Source of the DNA: DT-110 sp030148525
GTDB lineage: Bacteria > Bacteroidota > Bacteroidia > Chitinophagales > Saprospiraceae
Assembly (NCBI GenBank): GCA_965227445.1
Contig: OZ245751.1
Location: forward strand, 1,116,001 to 1,180,000
Direction: 5' to 3'
Length of the DNA stretch: 64,000 nucleotides
Shown here: positions 43,794-52,125 of the stretch, one piece after another
Layout: every line of letters starts with the position of its first letter
Position numbering within the stretch: position 1 is the stretch's first letter
Notes under the pieces: generated by a model
Told to the model about the DNA's origin: nothing
Seen by the model: the letters and a program-made list of their open reading frames with translations, nothing else
Databases searched by the model: none
Translations under genes and position numbers: made by a program

Positions 43794-45377
43794 ATGACCT
43801 ATACCTCCCTGTCGCGTTCATTATACGGACTTCAGTACATCTTCTTCACCTGCTGTTTCATCTTCACTTTTTTTGGCTGCAGCCAACCCGAGCCTTACGA
43901 CCTGATCATCCGCAGTGGGACGATCGTCGATGGGACCGGCGAGCCACTTTTTACGGGTGATGTGGGTATCCGCGGTGATACCATTGCTGCCGTTGGAAAA
44001 CTGTGGCGGGCCACCGCGACTGAGGAAGTGGATGGGGAGGGGCTGATCGTGGCGCCGGGCTTCATCAACATCCACAGTCATGCCCAGTACGATGCCTTAC
44101 CGACGGCCGTTAATATGCTGAGTCAGGGTGTGACCACCGAGATCATGAATGCCGACGGGCGCAGTCCATTAGACCTGTCGGTCCAAATGCAGCGGATCGA
44201 CTCGGCGGGTCTGGCCCTGAACGTGGGTGGCTGTATCGGTTTCAACAGCGTATGGCAGGAGGTGGTAGGCCGCGATGATGTGCGTCCGTCGGCCGAGCAG
44301 ATCGGGGCCATGCAGGATTTGATCCGGCAGGGACTGGAAGACGGTGCCTGGGGTGTCTCGGCCGGACTGGATTACGTGCCCGGCTACTACGCCACCACCG
44401 AGGAGGTGATCAAAGTGCTGCTGCCTTTCTCGGATTGGGGTGTGGTTTTCACCAACCACGATCGGCTGACCCGGGAGAGTGGCTACAGTTCGATCGCGGG
44501 TATGACCGAGACTATCGAGATCGGGGAAGCGTCGGGCCTCATCCCCCTGATCACGCACATGAAAGTGCAGGGGTGGGAGCAGGGCAAGGTAGAAACCATT
44601 TTGCAGCGGATGGCTTCCGCCAAAACGGATTTTCCGGGCGGTGCAGTCGCTGATGTATACCCCTACCTGGCCGGCATGACGGGCCTAGGCAGCCTGATCA
44701 TTCCCAGTTGGGCCCAGCAGGGAGGCTATGAAGCTATGGTGGAGCGATTTGAGGATCCGGTTTTGCGCAAGCAAATAATCACCGAAGCAGAAGAGGCTAT
44801 GAACCTGCGCTTTGGCGGTCCGGAGGGCGTATATCTGCTGGCCTCTCAGCGCGAACTGACCGATGCCATGGCCGACCTGGGTACTGACTCTCCGGGCGAG
44901 GCCGTAGTACGCCTGCTGGAGGCAGAAAACCAGGGGATCATCGCCCGCTTTGGGGACGAATCGGACCTCATCGCCATAATGCAGCACCCCACGACCTCCA
45001 TCGCCTGCGACTGTGGCGCATCCCTCAGCGAGCGCGGTCACCCGCGGGGGTGGGGCAGTTTTCCGAAAGTCCTCGGGGAATACGTCCGCGAAAAGGGGGC
45101 GCTCACCCTGGAGCAGGCCATCCATAAGATGACGGGCCTGCCGGCCAAAACCATCGGGATGACCGACCGGGGTACCCTCCGGGAGGGGCAGGCTGCGGAT
45201 ATCACCATCTTCGATCCGGCGAATATCATCGATCGGGCGACCTACGAAGAGCCGACCCTGCCCTCGGAGGGCGTCATTCACGTGCTGGTCAACGGCCGTT
45301 TTGCCTGGCGCGATGGGGAAGCGACGGGGAGGCAGGGAGGACGTGTGTTGTTCAGGGGGCGTGCTGCTCGTGAATAG
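43794..45377 (+). CDS. N-acyl-D-amino-acid deacylase, lipoprotein
   Basis: 527 residues from the ATG at 43794; the frame extends upstream but lacks signal features there. Signal peptide of lipoprotein type with lipobox FTFFGC. The amidohydrolase fold follows: LIIRSGTIVDGTGEP, the metal motif INIHSHAQYD (HxH), a Cys-rich turn, LITHMKVQGWEQGK, and C-terminal MTGLPAKTIGMTDRGTLREG with ADITIFDP. It matches D-aminoacylase/N-acyl-D-Glu deacylase proteins that hydrolyse N-acylated D-amino acids to D-amino acids and fatty acid. Predicted to be anchored in the envelope. The downstream sequence is repetitive; no operon partner. Confidence 0.9.
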   Translation: MTYTSLSRSLYGLQYIFFTCCFIFTFFGCSQPEPYDLIIRSGTIVDGTGEPLFTGDVGIRGDTIAAVGKLWRATATEEVDGEGLIVAPGFINIHSHAQYDALPTAVNMLSQGVTTEIMNADGRSPLDLSVQMQRIDSAGLALNVGGCIGFNSVWQEVVGRDDVRPSAEQIGAMQDLIRQGLEDGAWGVSAGLDYVPGYYATTEEVIKVLLPFSDWGVVFTNHDRLTRESGYSSIAGMTETIEIGEASGLIPLITHMKVQGWEQGKVETILQRMASAKTDFPGGAVADVYPYLAGMTGLGSLIIPSWAQQGGYEAMVERFEDPVLRKQIITEAEEAMNLRFGGPEGVYLLASQRELTDAMADLGTDSPGEAVVRLLEAENQGIIARFGDESDLIAIMQHPTTSIACDCGASLSERGHPRGWGSFPKVLGEYVREKGALTLEQAIHKMTGLPAKTIGMTDRGTLREGQAADITIFDPANIIDRATYEEPTLPSEGVIHVLVNGRFAWRDGEATGRQGGRVLFRGRAARE

Positions 45378-45820
45378 GTGTTTGTGCTTTTGATGGAGCT
45401 GAAAGGGGGAATTGGGGATTTGGAGAAAGGGAGAGTTGGATGTCGATCCTCCTGTGGCCGCTGAAGTCCTTCCGTGCGAAAGCGTTGCCGGATCGACGGG
45501 GATAAGGGGACTGGGAGATAGGGGGAATTGGATGTCGATCCTCCTGCGGCCGCTGAAGCCCTTCCGGGCGAAGGCGTTGCCGGATCGACGGGGATCAGGG
45601 GATTAGGTGACCGGAGCCTTCCTTAAAGCACCCCGCGTTCTTTAGACGCTAAACGGCGAAGGCGCTCCATGCCCGCCGAAGTCCGTACGGACGAAGGAGC
45701 TCGACGCTCTACGCCCGACGCTCAATGCTCTACGCTCCACGCTGACAAGGGCAAAAACCAGGCAATCACGCTTCCCTCCAGTCCCTCGAGTCTCTCCAGT
45801 CTCTCCAGTCCCTCAAGTCT
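45378..45820. repeat. Intergenic composite repeats
   Basis: Two ~130-bp tandem copies (about 45407-45528 and 45525-45605) share GGGGGAATTG, GTCGATCCTCCTG and GAAGGCGTTGCCGGATCGAC. They resemble the in-frame segment at 31343-31450. At 45661-45720 is a CGAAGTCCGTACGGACGAAG palindrome, and 45711-45820 repeats the CACGCTC/CAGTCTCTC composite seen at 32880-32996. No gene. Confidence 0.75.
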
Positions 45821-46846
45821 CTACCGTCCCGAATACCGCTCTGCCATCACCCGCACGCGCTCGGCCATTCGTTCGCGCAGAGTGGCCGGGGCGCGTACTT
45901 CGGCCAGGTCACCCAGGGCGAGGATTTGGGCTTCCAGTTCGTAGTTGGGGATGAGGTGGTATTGGAATAGGGTACCGGTATCGGATTCCTCCAGGATGGT
46001 TTGGGAATGGTGGAGGGGTTTGGTGCGGAGGTAGGGAGCCTGGTCGGGATGTACCCAGAGGTGTACCTCTTGCCGTTCGGGTTGATCGTCGTTGAAGCTG
46101 ACGCCCACGATATCGCGGAAGTAGCGATCGGGGATGAAGTCTTGGAGTTGGTGGTAGGTCATTTCCGTTTCAGCAGTCAACTGTTGGATGCGGTCGAGCG
46201 GAAAGGTTTGGGTACGCTGGCGTTCGTGGTCCCAGGCGATGAGAAACCAGCGTTTGTTATACTCTTTGAGTAGCAGGGGTGACACGACCGTTTCGTAGGG
46301 CTCCTCGTAATAGAAGGGGAGGTAGGTCAGTTTTTGCGGAAGCTTACCGGACAAGGCCTGATACAGGTTGGGCAACCATTGGAGGCCGCTGGGTTGGTGG
46401 GGCTGATCGAAGTGGATGATATCGCCGGGTTTGGCCGTGACCACCGACAGGTTGTGTTCGAGGCGAGTCACCATTTCTTCTACGCCCTGCACCTGCGGAA
46501 AGCCACGGAACTGTTGCAAAATGGTAAGGGCGTGGCGCAGTTCCTCCAGGTCATCCGCTGTGAGGGGAATATCGTAGATGCTAAAGTCGGGATCGGTATA
46601 GCGGTACGAGCGGGTGCGTCGGTCGTAGACGATGGGGGCGTGGTAGCCCAGTTTGCCGTGTCGCATCGTCTGGATATCGTACATGATCGACCGGCGGGAG
46701 GGGTCGGGCAGGTCACTGCTGACGTATTCGCGCAGGGCATCCCCGCAGGCGTTGGCCAGGGCTTCCCAGGTCCAGCGGCGGTGGGTGCGCTGCAGGCAGT
46801 GGTGAATAGTTCGGTAGCGGATGAGGGCGTGGAGGTTGGTTGACAA
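45821..46846 (-). CDS. WYL-domain transcriptional regulator
   Basis: 341 residues. An N-terminal winged-helix-like region (LHALIRYRTIHHCLQ to SIMYDIQTM) is followed by the WYL domain (PFYYEEPYETVVSPLLLKEY with NKRWFLIAWDHERQRTQTF, about 195-235) and a WCX-type C-terminal extension. WYL proteins sense nucleic-acid or small ligands and often control CRISPR or stress genes. It is encoded 0.7 kb upstream of the CRISPR leader on the opposite strand, so a regulatory link is possible but unproven. Complete and in frame. Confidence 0.88.
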   Translation of the reverse strand: MSTNLHALIRYRTIHHCLQRTHRRWTWEALANACGDALREYVSSDLPDPSRRSIMYDIQTMRHGKLGYHAPIVYDRRTRSYRYTDPDFSIYDIPLTADDLEELRHALTILQQFRGFPQVQGVEEMVTRLEHNLSVVTAKPGDIIHFDQPHQPSGLQWLPNLYQALSGKLPQKLTYLPFYYEEPYETVVSPLLLKEYNKRWFLIAWDHERQRTQTFPLDRIQQLTAETEMTYHQLQDFIPDRYFRDIVGVSFNDDQPERQEVHLWVHPDQAPYLRTKPLHHSQTILEESDTGTLFQYHLIPNYELEAQILALGDLAEVRAPATLRERMAERVRVMAERYSGR

Positions 46847-46978
46847 AGTGTAACGGTTTACGGTTTACGATGGACGGCTCACGGTAATCGGTTTTGCAGC
46901 ACATTTCACACTTCGGACATTACTGTCTGGCGTGTATGCCCGCCGAAGCCAATTGTCCGGGTTAAAGCTCATTAACGC

Positions 46979-47040
46979 CTTTGTGAGAACCAAATTCTAG
47001 ACATTTTCGCCATCAAAAACAAATCCCAAACACGCTCTAA
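46979..47040. mobile_element. Solo right end of the IS5-like MITE
   Basis: These 62 bp match the right end of the MITE at 25848-26130 exactly, from CTTTGTGAGAACC to the TIR and its TAA. The left end is missing. It marks a partial or deleted second insertion between the WYL gene and the CRISPR leader. Confidence 0.85.
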
Positions 47041-47233
47041 TGTGGGTGCAGGCGGAGAGCGTTTACCTTGTTGCGTGCAAAATATACACATATCGTGCAA
47101 GTAAACTGCACGGATGTGCCGGATACTTGCCACCAAACAACTAAACCCCATTTTGGGCAGTCCGCGACCGTTTAGCAAGCAAGGGGGAATGGCGGGCTGC
47201 TTTTTTAGTATATTTCATCCACTCTTTATATCC

Positions 47234-47259
47234 AGCCTCGACAAGTATCGGGGCTTTTT
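47234..47259 (+). terminator. Intrinsic terminator upstream of CRISPR leader
   Basis: AGCCTCGA pairs with TCGGGGCT (47248-47255, one G-T) followed by T5, about 300 bp before the first repeat. It would block read-through from the left into the array. Confidence 0.6.
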
Positions 47260-47559
47260 AATTCATCTTTTACATGCTTGCATTCCGAGAATTAGTCTTG
47301 GAGTTATACCAATTCGGAAGCGGTATAAGAGCGTTTAGCATAGCAATACGTTTTGGCAAGATTATAATTCCACTAAGCTGGAACTTTCCATCATATTATT
47401 GTATTTTAGTAAAGCAGCATGGTAAAAAAGTGCCGATGTTTGCTTTATGTGTATGCGCCAAAGTGAGATTTTCAACATAAAAACCCCTGTTAAAAAGTGT
47501 TAAAATTACGTGTTCTTTGATATTAAATAATTGATTTTCAGTAAAATACAAAGGGTGCT
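47260..47559 (+). promoter_or_regulatory. Probable CRISPR leader
   Basis: An AT-rich, gene-free stretch directly before the first repeat, with stretches such as GTTAAAAAGTGTTAAAATTA and TATTAAATAATTGATTTTC near 47490-47540. The intact repeats are at this end and the degenerate repeat is at the far end, so the leader and the transcription start must lie here. Exact promoter elements were not assigned. Confidence 0.7.
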
Positions 47560-48382
47560 GTCAGAGACCATATCCAGATCAGAGTAGGATTAAGACCGAA
47601 AAATATTAAATGATCAAAACGTTGAAGATTCGTCAGAGACCATATCCAGATCAGAGTAGGATTAAGACTATTGGATTACCATTGACAGGCATTAATAGCT
47701 ACCGTCAGAGACCATATCCAGATCAGAGTAGGATTAAGACTCCAACCAACTACCTTATAATGGGTAGTTGGTTTTGTCAGAGACCATATCCAGATCAGAG
47801 TAGGATTAAGACTTGGTGGCTTGTCGGTCCCCGATGTAATACGTTTCGGTCAGAGACCATATCCAGATCAGAGTAGGATTAAGACCAATTCCCTTCCTCA
47901 TCATAAATAAGGAATGATCCTGTCAGAGACCATATCCAGATCAGAGTAGGATTAAGACGGTAAGAAGCTCCATACATAGGCATAAAGGACTTGGCGTCAG
48001 AGACCATATCCAGATCAGAGTAGGATTAAGACATAGTTTGGGGATTCGTCCCCATACCCGTGCATCCAGTCAGAGACCATATCCAGATCAGAGTAGGATT
48101 AAGACCCTGGTATTTTTCGCGCTGCTTAGGTGTCAGGCGTGTCAGAGACCATATCCAGATCAGAGTAGGATTAAGACTTTTAACCCTTCTTTTTACCCTT
48201 CTTTGTCAATTTTTGTCAGAGACCATATCCAGATCAGAGTAGGATTAAGACCTTAAGTAATCATTTGTTCCGATAAGGAGTTTCTTAAGTCAGAGACCAT
48301 ATCCAGATCAGAGTAGGATTAAGACGGAGTAGAATCTAATTTTCATATGCGGGGTTTCATGGTGTCAGAGACCATATCCAGA
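47560..48382 (+). CRISPR. CRISPR array, 11 intact 37-nt repeats plus one broken repeat, 11 spacers
   Basis: The repeat begins GTCAGAGACC and ends GGATTAAGAC. Intact copies start at 47560, 47632, 47704, 47776, 47849, 47922, 47996, 48069, 48141, 48215 and 48289; all look identical. Spacers are 35-38 nt and all different. The last repeat (48364) keeps only its first 19 bases before foreign palindromic sequence. The 3' end ATTAAGAC would form the 8-nt crRNA 5' handle, close to the usual type III ATTGAAAG. This and the repeat decay at the right give left-to-right transcription, in line with the cas operon. Confidence 0.97.
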
Positions 48383-49640
48383 CCAGATGACCGCAGCCCC
48401 CGGCTGTCGGGCATCCCGCGAAAGCTTAAGAAGCTTTTGGCGGGAGTAGGATGAGAGAGCGATCTGCGCTGCGAAGCGCAGTCAAGGTCCGGGGGACCTT
48501 GAAGCGAAGGAACCGCGAAGCGGGAGGGTGGGGTAACGGCTTACGCTCCACGGCCCACGGTTTACGGTTTTTTTTGCTGGTTTTTTTGACGGCTAGGGTC
48601 GAAGAGGATTGTGCATAGTGATTGGAGATTACACTCGATCCGGAGGATCGAGCACCAATCCAGATCAGATGTGAACGAGCGAAATTTGGCGATAGCCAAA
48701 TCAAAGGTCCGGTGGACCTTTGGCGGAGAGAACCGCGAAGCGGGAGGGCGGATACAGATGCACCCCTCGGCTCCGCTCGGGGTGCTGGGTGCCAAGTCAG
48801 AGACCATATCCAGACCAGATGACCGCAGCCTGCGGCTGCCAGGGCATCCCGCGAAAGCTTAAGAAGCTTTTGGCGGGAGTAGGATGAGAGAGCGATCTGC
48901 GCTGCGAAGCGCAGTCAAGGTCCGGGGGACCTTGAAGCGAGGGAACCGCGAAGCGGGAGGGCGGGCTCAGGCTCCACGGCTCACGGTTCACGGCTCACGG
49001 TTTTAGCTTTTGCAGTCTTTGTTACGGTTATGCCTAAATAGGATTGTGCATAGTGATTGGAGATTACACTCGATCCTGAGGATCGAGCACCAATCCAGAT
49101 CAGATGTGAACGAGCGAAATTTGGCGATAGCCAAATCAAAGGTCCGGTGGACCTTTGGCGGAGAGAACCGCGAAGCGGGAGGGTGGATACAGATGCACCC
49201 CTCGGCTCCGCTCGGGGTGCTGGGTGCAATCAGAGACCATATCCAGACCAGATGACCGCAGCCTGCGGCTGCCAGGGCATCCCGCGAAAGCTTAAGAAGC
49301 TTTTGGCGGGAGGGCAGGCACACGGTACACGGTTCACGACCCACGCTCCACGGCCCACGGTTTACGGTTTTTTTTGACGGCTAGGTTCGAAGAAGATTGT
49401 GCATAGTGATTGGAGATTACACTCGATCCTGAGGATCGAGCACCAATCCAGACCAGATGACCGCAGCCTGCGGCTGCCAGGGCATCCCGCGAAAGCTTAA
49501 GAAGCTTTTGGCGGGAGGGCAGGCACACGGTACACGGTTCACGACCCACGGCTCACGGTTTTAGCTTTTGCAGTCTTTGTTACGGTTATGCCTAAATAGG
49601 ATTGTGCATACTGATTGGAGATTACGCACGATCCGGTTGT
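48364..49640. repeat. Tandem palindrome-rich units that captured half CRISPR repeats
   Basis: Two unit types alternate. Unit A starts with (G/A)TCAGAGACCATATCCAGA at 48364, 48798 and 49228 and a trimmed start near 49446. It carries hairpins GCAGCCTGCGGCTGC, AAAGCTTAAGAAGCTTTT and AAGGTCCGGGGGACCTT. Unit B (about 48602, 49043, 49388 and 49598) starts GATTGTGCATA and has CTCGATCC/GGATCGAG, ATTTGGC/GCCAAAT and GCACCCC/GGGGTGC stems. In A at 48364 and 48798 the insert ends with AGTAGGAT, which is the continuation of the CRISPR repeat. Heptamer (CACGG) sequence joins the units. No gene. Confidence 0.85.
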
Positions 49641-50276
49641 GCTGCGGGTCAAGATTCGTTATTCCGGCATGATCATGGTCGATCCAGGCCTTCCTTCGCC
49701 AAGGCTACGGCGCCCGGTGAAGGATCGACCTCCAAAGGAAGTCGGTCCAGAGGACCTACTTTTACTATGCCCAGAAATATTTAATACTTGATCCGCACCA
49801 CTAGAGGATCGTGCCCCAATCAATAAGCTCACCAAAGAGGGGGTACCCATAGTTTGAGCTGAACACCGTAACAGGAATTAAGTGAATTAATGTTTATACA
49901 AATACCCTTCTGGTACCAGAGAGGTCTATTACCGAGCAGCCTTCTTAAAAAAAATGGTGATTTTTGTCACCGTGCAATTATGTTGCATGGTATTGATCAC
50001 ATATTAGTGGCTGGATAATTCAGTACTAAATAGATCATAGATCAATTTAGCGATATTTTTTGCGTGAAAACGTAGTGTTTGTGAGTGAACAAATAAGAAA
50101 CAATTGGAACCTTTTGCTTGGAAATTCGTAAGGCGATTAACGCTGGTGGCAGCATATCATGCTGTGCGTGCTTTGAATTAAAATATATTTTTTTATACAT
50201 TGGGCGCCAAGTGATTCTTTTTATTGTGTTTATTTAGCTATCGCAAAAGGATAAACTGACATAAAACCCATTACAA
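49641..50276 (+). promoter_or_regulatory. Gene-free region upstream of the cas operon
   Basis: About 640 bases, AT-rich toward its right end (AAAATATATTTTTTTATAC near 50180). No coding sequence supported. It must contain the cas operon promoter; no exact -33/-7 pair was assigned. Confidence 0.55.
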
Positions 50277-51008
50277 ATGCCCAACCTACGGTACCTGAAA
50301 ATCAGATTTGATAAAGAACTAAAACCCTGGGAGCTTCCCTATTTCCGATCAGCCGTTATTGAGGCTACGGAACGCAAGTCCACTCTTTTTCATAACCACC
50401 AGGCCAATGGTGGTTTCATTTATCGCTATCCTAAGATACAGTATAAACTGACAGACCGGAAGGCCACTATTATTTGCCTGGGTGAAGGGACGGATGATAT
50501 TCATTTTCTGTTGGCTAACCGAGACCTGAACTTGCGGATTGGTCAGCGAAACGAATTGTTCCAAATTGAGGATGTGCAGTTGCATTACCACCAGTTACAG
50601 ACTTGGAACACCTGGTTCAGTTTTTCTCTTAGACATTGGCAGGCTTTGAACCAGGAGAATTTCCGCAAGTACGATGCATTGGCTACTGCGACTGAGAAAC
50701 AGCAATTCCTGGAAAAAATGCTGCTGGGGAACCTGTTGGCTTTCGCCAAAACGCTGGACGTGGACAAAACCGATCGCCCCATCGAAGTCAGGATCACAAA
50801 AATGAAAAGGGAGAAGTGGCTGAGGTTTAAAGGGAAAAGGGTGCTGACCTTTGACCTGAATTTTCAAACTAATTTGAGTTTACCTGATCATGTGGGATTG
50901 GGTAAAGGGGTTACGGTTGGATTTGGGAATGTACTAGGTTTTGGGCAGCCGGAGCCAATGAATACCGGTAGTCAGAAATCTGATTCCAGGAGGCTGCCTG
51001 CCTCATGA
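50277..51008 (+). CDS. cas6: CRISPR repeat endoribonuclease Cas6
   Basis: 243 residues, two ferredoxin-like halves. The C-terminal Gly-rich loop VGLGKGVTVGFGNV (about 206-219) is the RAMP/Cas6 hallmark that contacts the repeat RNA. Cas6 would cut the array transcript within the 37-nt repeat and leave the 8-nt handle. His residues at 39, 41, 103 and 105 are candidates for the catalytic base; none can be fixed by eye. The first gene after the array, it heads the cmr operon (22-bp gap to cmr1). Confidence 0.85.
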   Translation: MPNLRYLKIRFDKELKPWELPYFRSAVIEATERKSTLFHNHQANGGFIYRYPKIQYKLTDRKATIICLGEGTDDIHFLLANRDLNLRIGQRNELFQIEDVQLHYHQLQTWNTWFSFSLRHWQALNQENFRKYDALATATEKQQFLEKMLLGNLLAFAKTLDVDKTDRPIEVRITKMKREKWLRFKGKRVLTFDLNFQTNLSLPDHVGLGKGVTVGFGNVLGFGQPEPMNTGSQKSDSRRLPAS

Positions 51009-51030
51009 GTTAATTAATAATTCAAAAGAT

Positions 51031-52125
51031 ATGGAAACTATAACCTTTCACTGTAAAGTGATTACGCCCATGTTTTTGGCGGGGGCGGATGGGCAGACGC
51101 CGGAACTGCGGGCACCTAGTATTAAGGGGGCGATGCGTTTTTGGTGGCGGGCTTGTAATGGGCATTTGGGGGTGGAGGATTTGAGAGAGAAGGAAGAAAG
51201 TATTTTTGGTGGAACGAGTAACGGGGGTAAAAGGAGTAAGGTTACTATCAGGTTGGTTGATGCAAGTTTAGAAAAGGCGGTGCTCCCTAATCCCAGAAAA
51301 GATAATAATCAACAAAATAATCCTGGCATATACTATCTGTGGTACACTATGCCAATGAACCAAAAAGGAAGTTTTTGGAAGGGATTATTTAAAATTCGAC
51401 TTAGCTCTTTTGATAGGAAATGTTTAATTGATGCTGCATATGCTTTTTGGACGCTATCAGCTTTTGGAGGAATAGGCAGTCGTGCACGAAGAGCCGCTGG
51501 GAATTTTCAAATTATTGATTTTAATAGTTCTACTGAGGACTGGTCCTTGCCGATAGGTGATTCGGTATCCAATGAACTTTCGAATGTGTTGCAGATTGTA
51601 AAACAACGGTTTGATATACCTAATACCAAATACAATCCTCAGGCTAATAGCTCTTTCCCCGCATTCAATAATTGTCAAATATTTGTATTAGCTGAAAACT
51701 TCAGCGAGGCACTTCATGCGGTAGAGCACATAGGTCAAAAATTTCAAGATTTCCGTGCAATGCGGCAACCTGATTATGGTGAGGTGAAAGATTTTATTGT
51801 CAAAGGAAAGACTCCTAATCAAATAGAAAGAGCAGAATTTGGCTTACCCCTTGGCTTCCAGTTTCGGAGTTTAAATAAGCCAAATAATAATGCTCAAATA
51901 AAAACTACAGATAGGACTATTAACCGGAGTGCCTCGAGTTTATTCTTTAGTATCAGAGAGAGGGAAGGTCGTTTTTATATAGTTCTCACTAACTTTGCTT
52001 CCATATTATTACCTGATGATGTAAAACTAAAAATTACTAAGAAGGGTAATCGTAAAATTGTTAATCAAGGATATGAAGGGATTAAGGAAAGGTTTCTTTC
52101 ATCTTTGAATAAAACACAAGTATGA
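51031..52125 (+). CDS. cmr1: Type III-B RAMP protein Cmr1
   Basis: 364 residues of the Cas7 superfamily. The start METITFHCKVITPMFLAGAD and the RAMP-like LRAPSIKGAMRFWWRA (about 27-42) are typical Cmr1. A second RAMP part includes GGIGSRARRAAGNFQ. Cmr1 caps the crRNA 3' end of the Cmr complex and is needed for target binding. It overlaps the cas10 start by 4 bp, so translation is likely coupled. Confidence 0.92.
   Translation: METITFHCKVITPMFLAGADGQTPELRAPSIKGAMRFWWRACNGHLGVEDLREKEESIFGGTSNGGKRSKVTIRLVDASLEKAVLPNPRKDNNQQNNPGIYYLWYTMPMNQKGSFWKGLFKIRLSSFDRKCLIDAAYAFWTLSAFGGIGSRARRAAGNFQIIDFNSSTEDWSLPIGDSVSNELSNVLQIVKQRFDIPNTKYNPQANSSFPAFNNCQIFVLAENFSEALHAVEHIGQKFQDFRAMRQPDYGEVKDFIVKGKTPNQIERAEFGLPLGFQFRSLNKPNNNAQIKTTDRTINRSASSLFFSIREREGRFYIVLTNFASILLPDDVKLKITKKGNRKIVNQGYEGIKERFLSSLNKTQV

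Noticed and set aside
47610..48256. Open frames in the CRISPR array
   Set aside because: They are translations of the 37-nt repeat (QRPYPDQSRIKT at each turn), not proteins.
48426..49549. Frames of 60-110 codons in the palindrome units after the array
   Set aside because: They recur with units A and B and lack any family motif.
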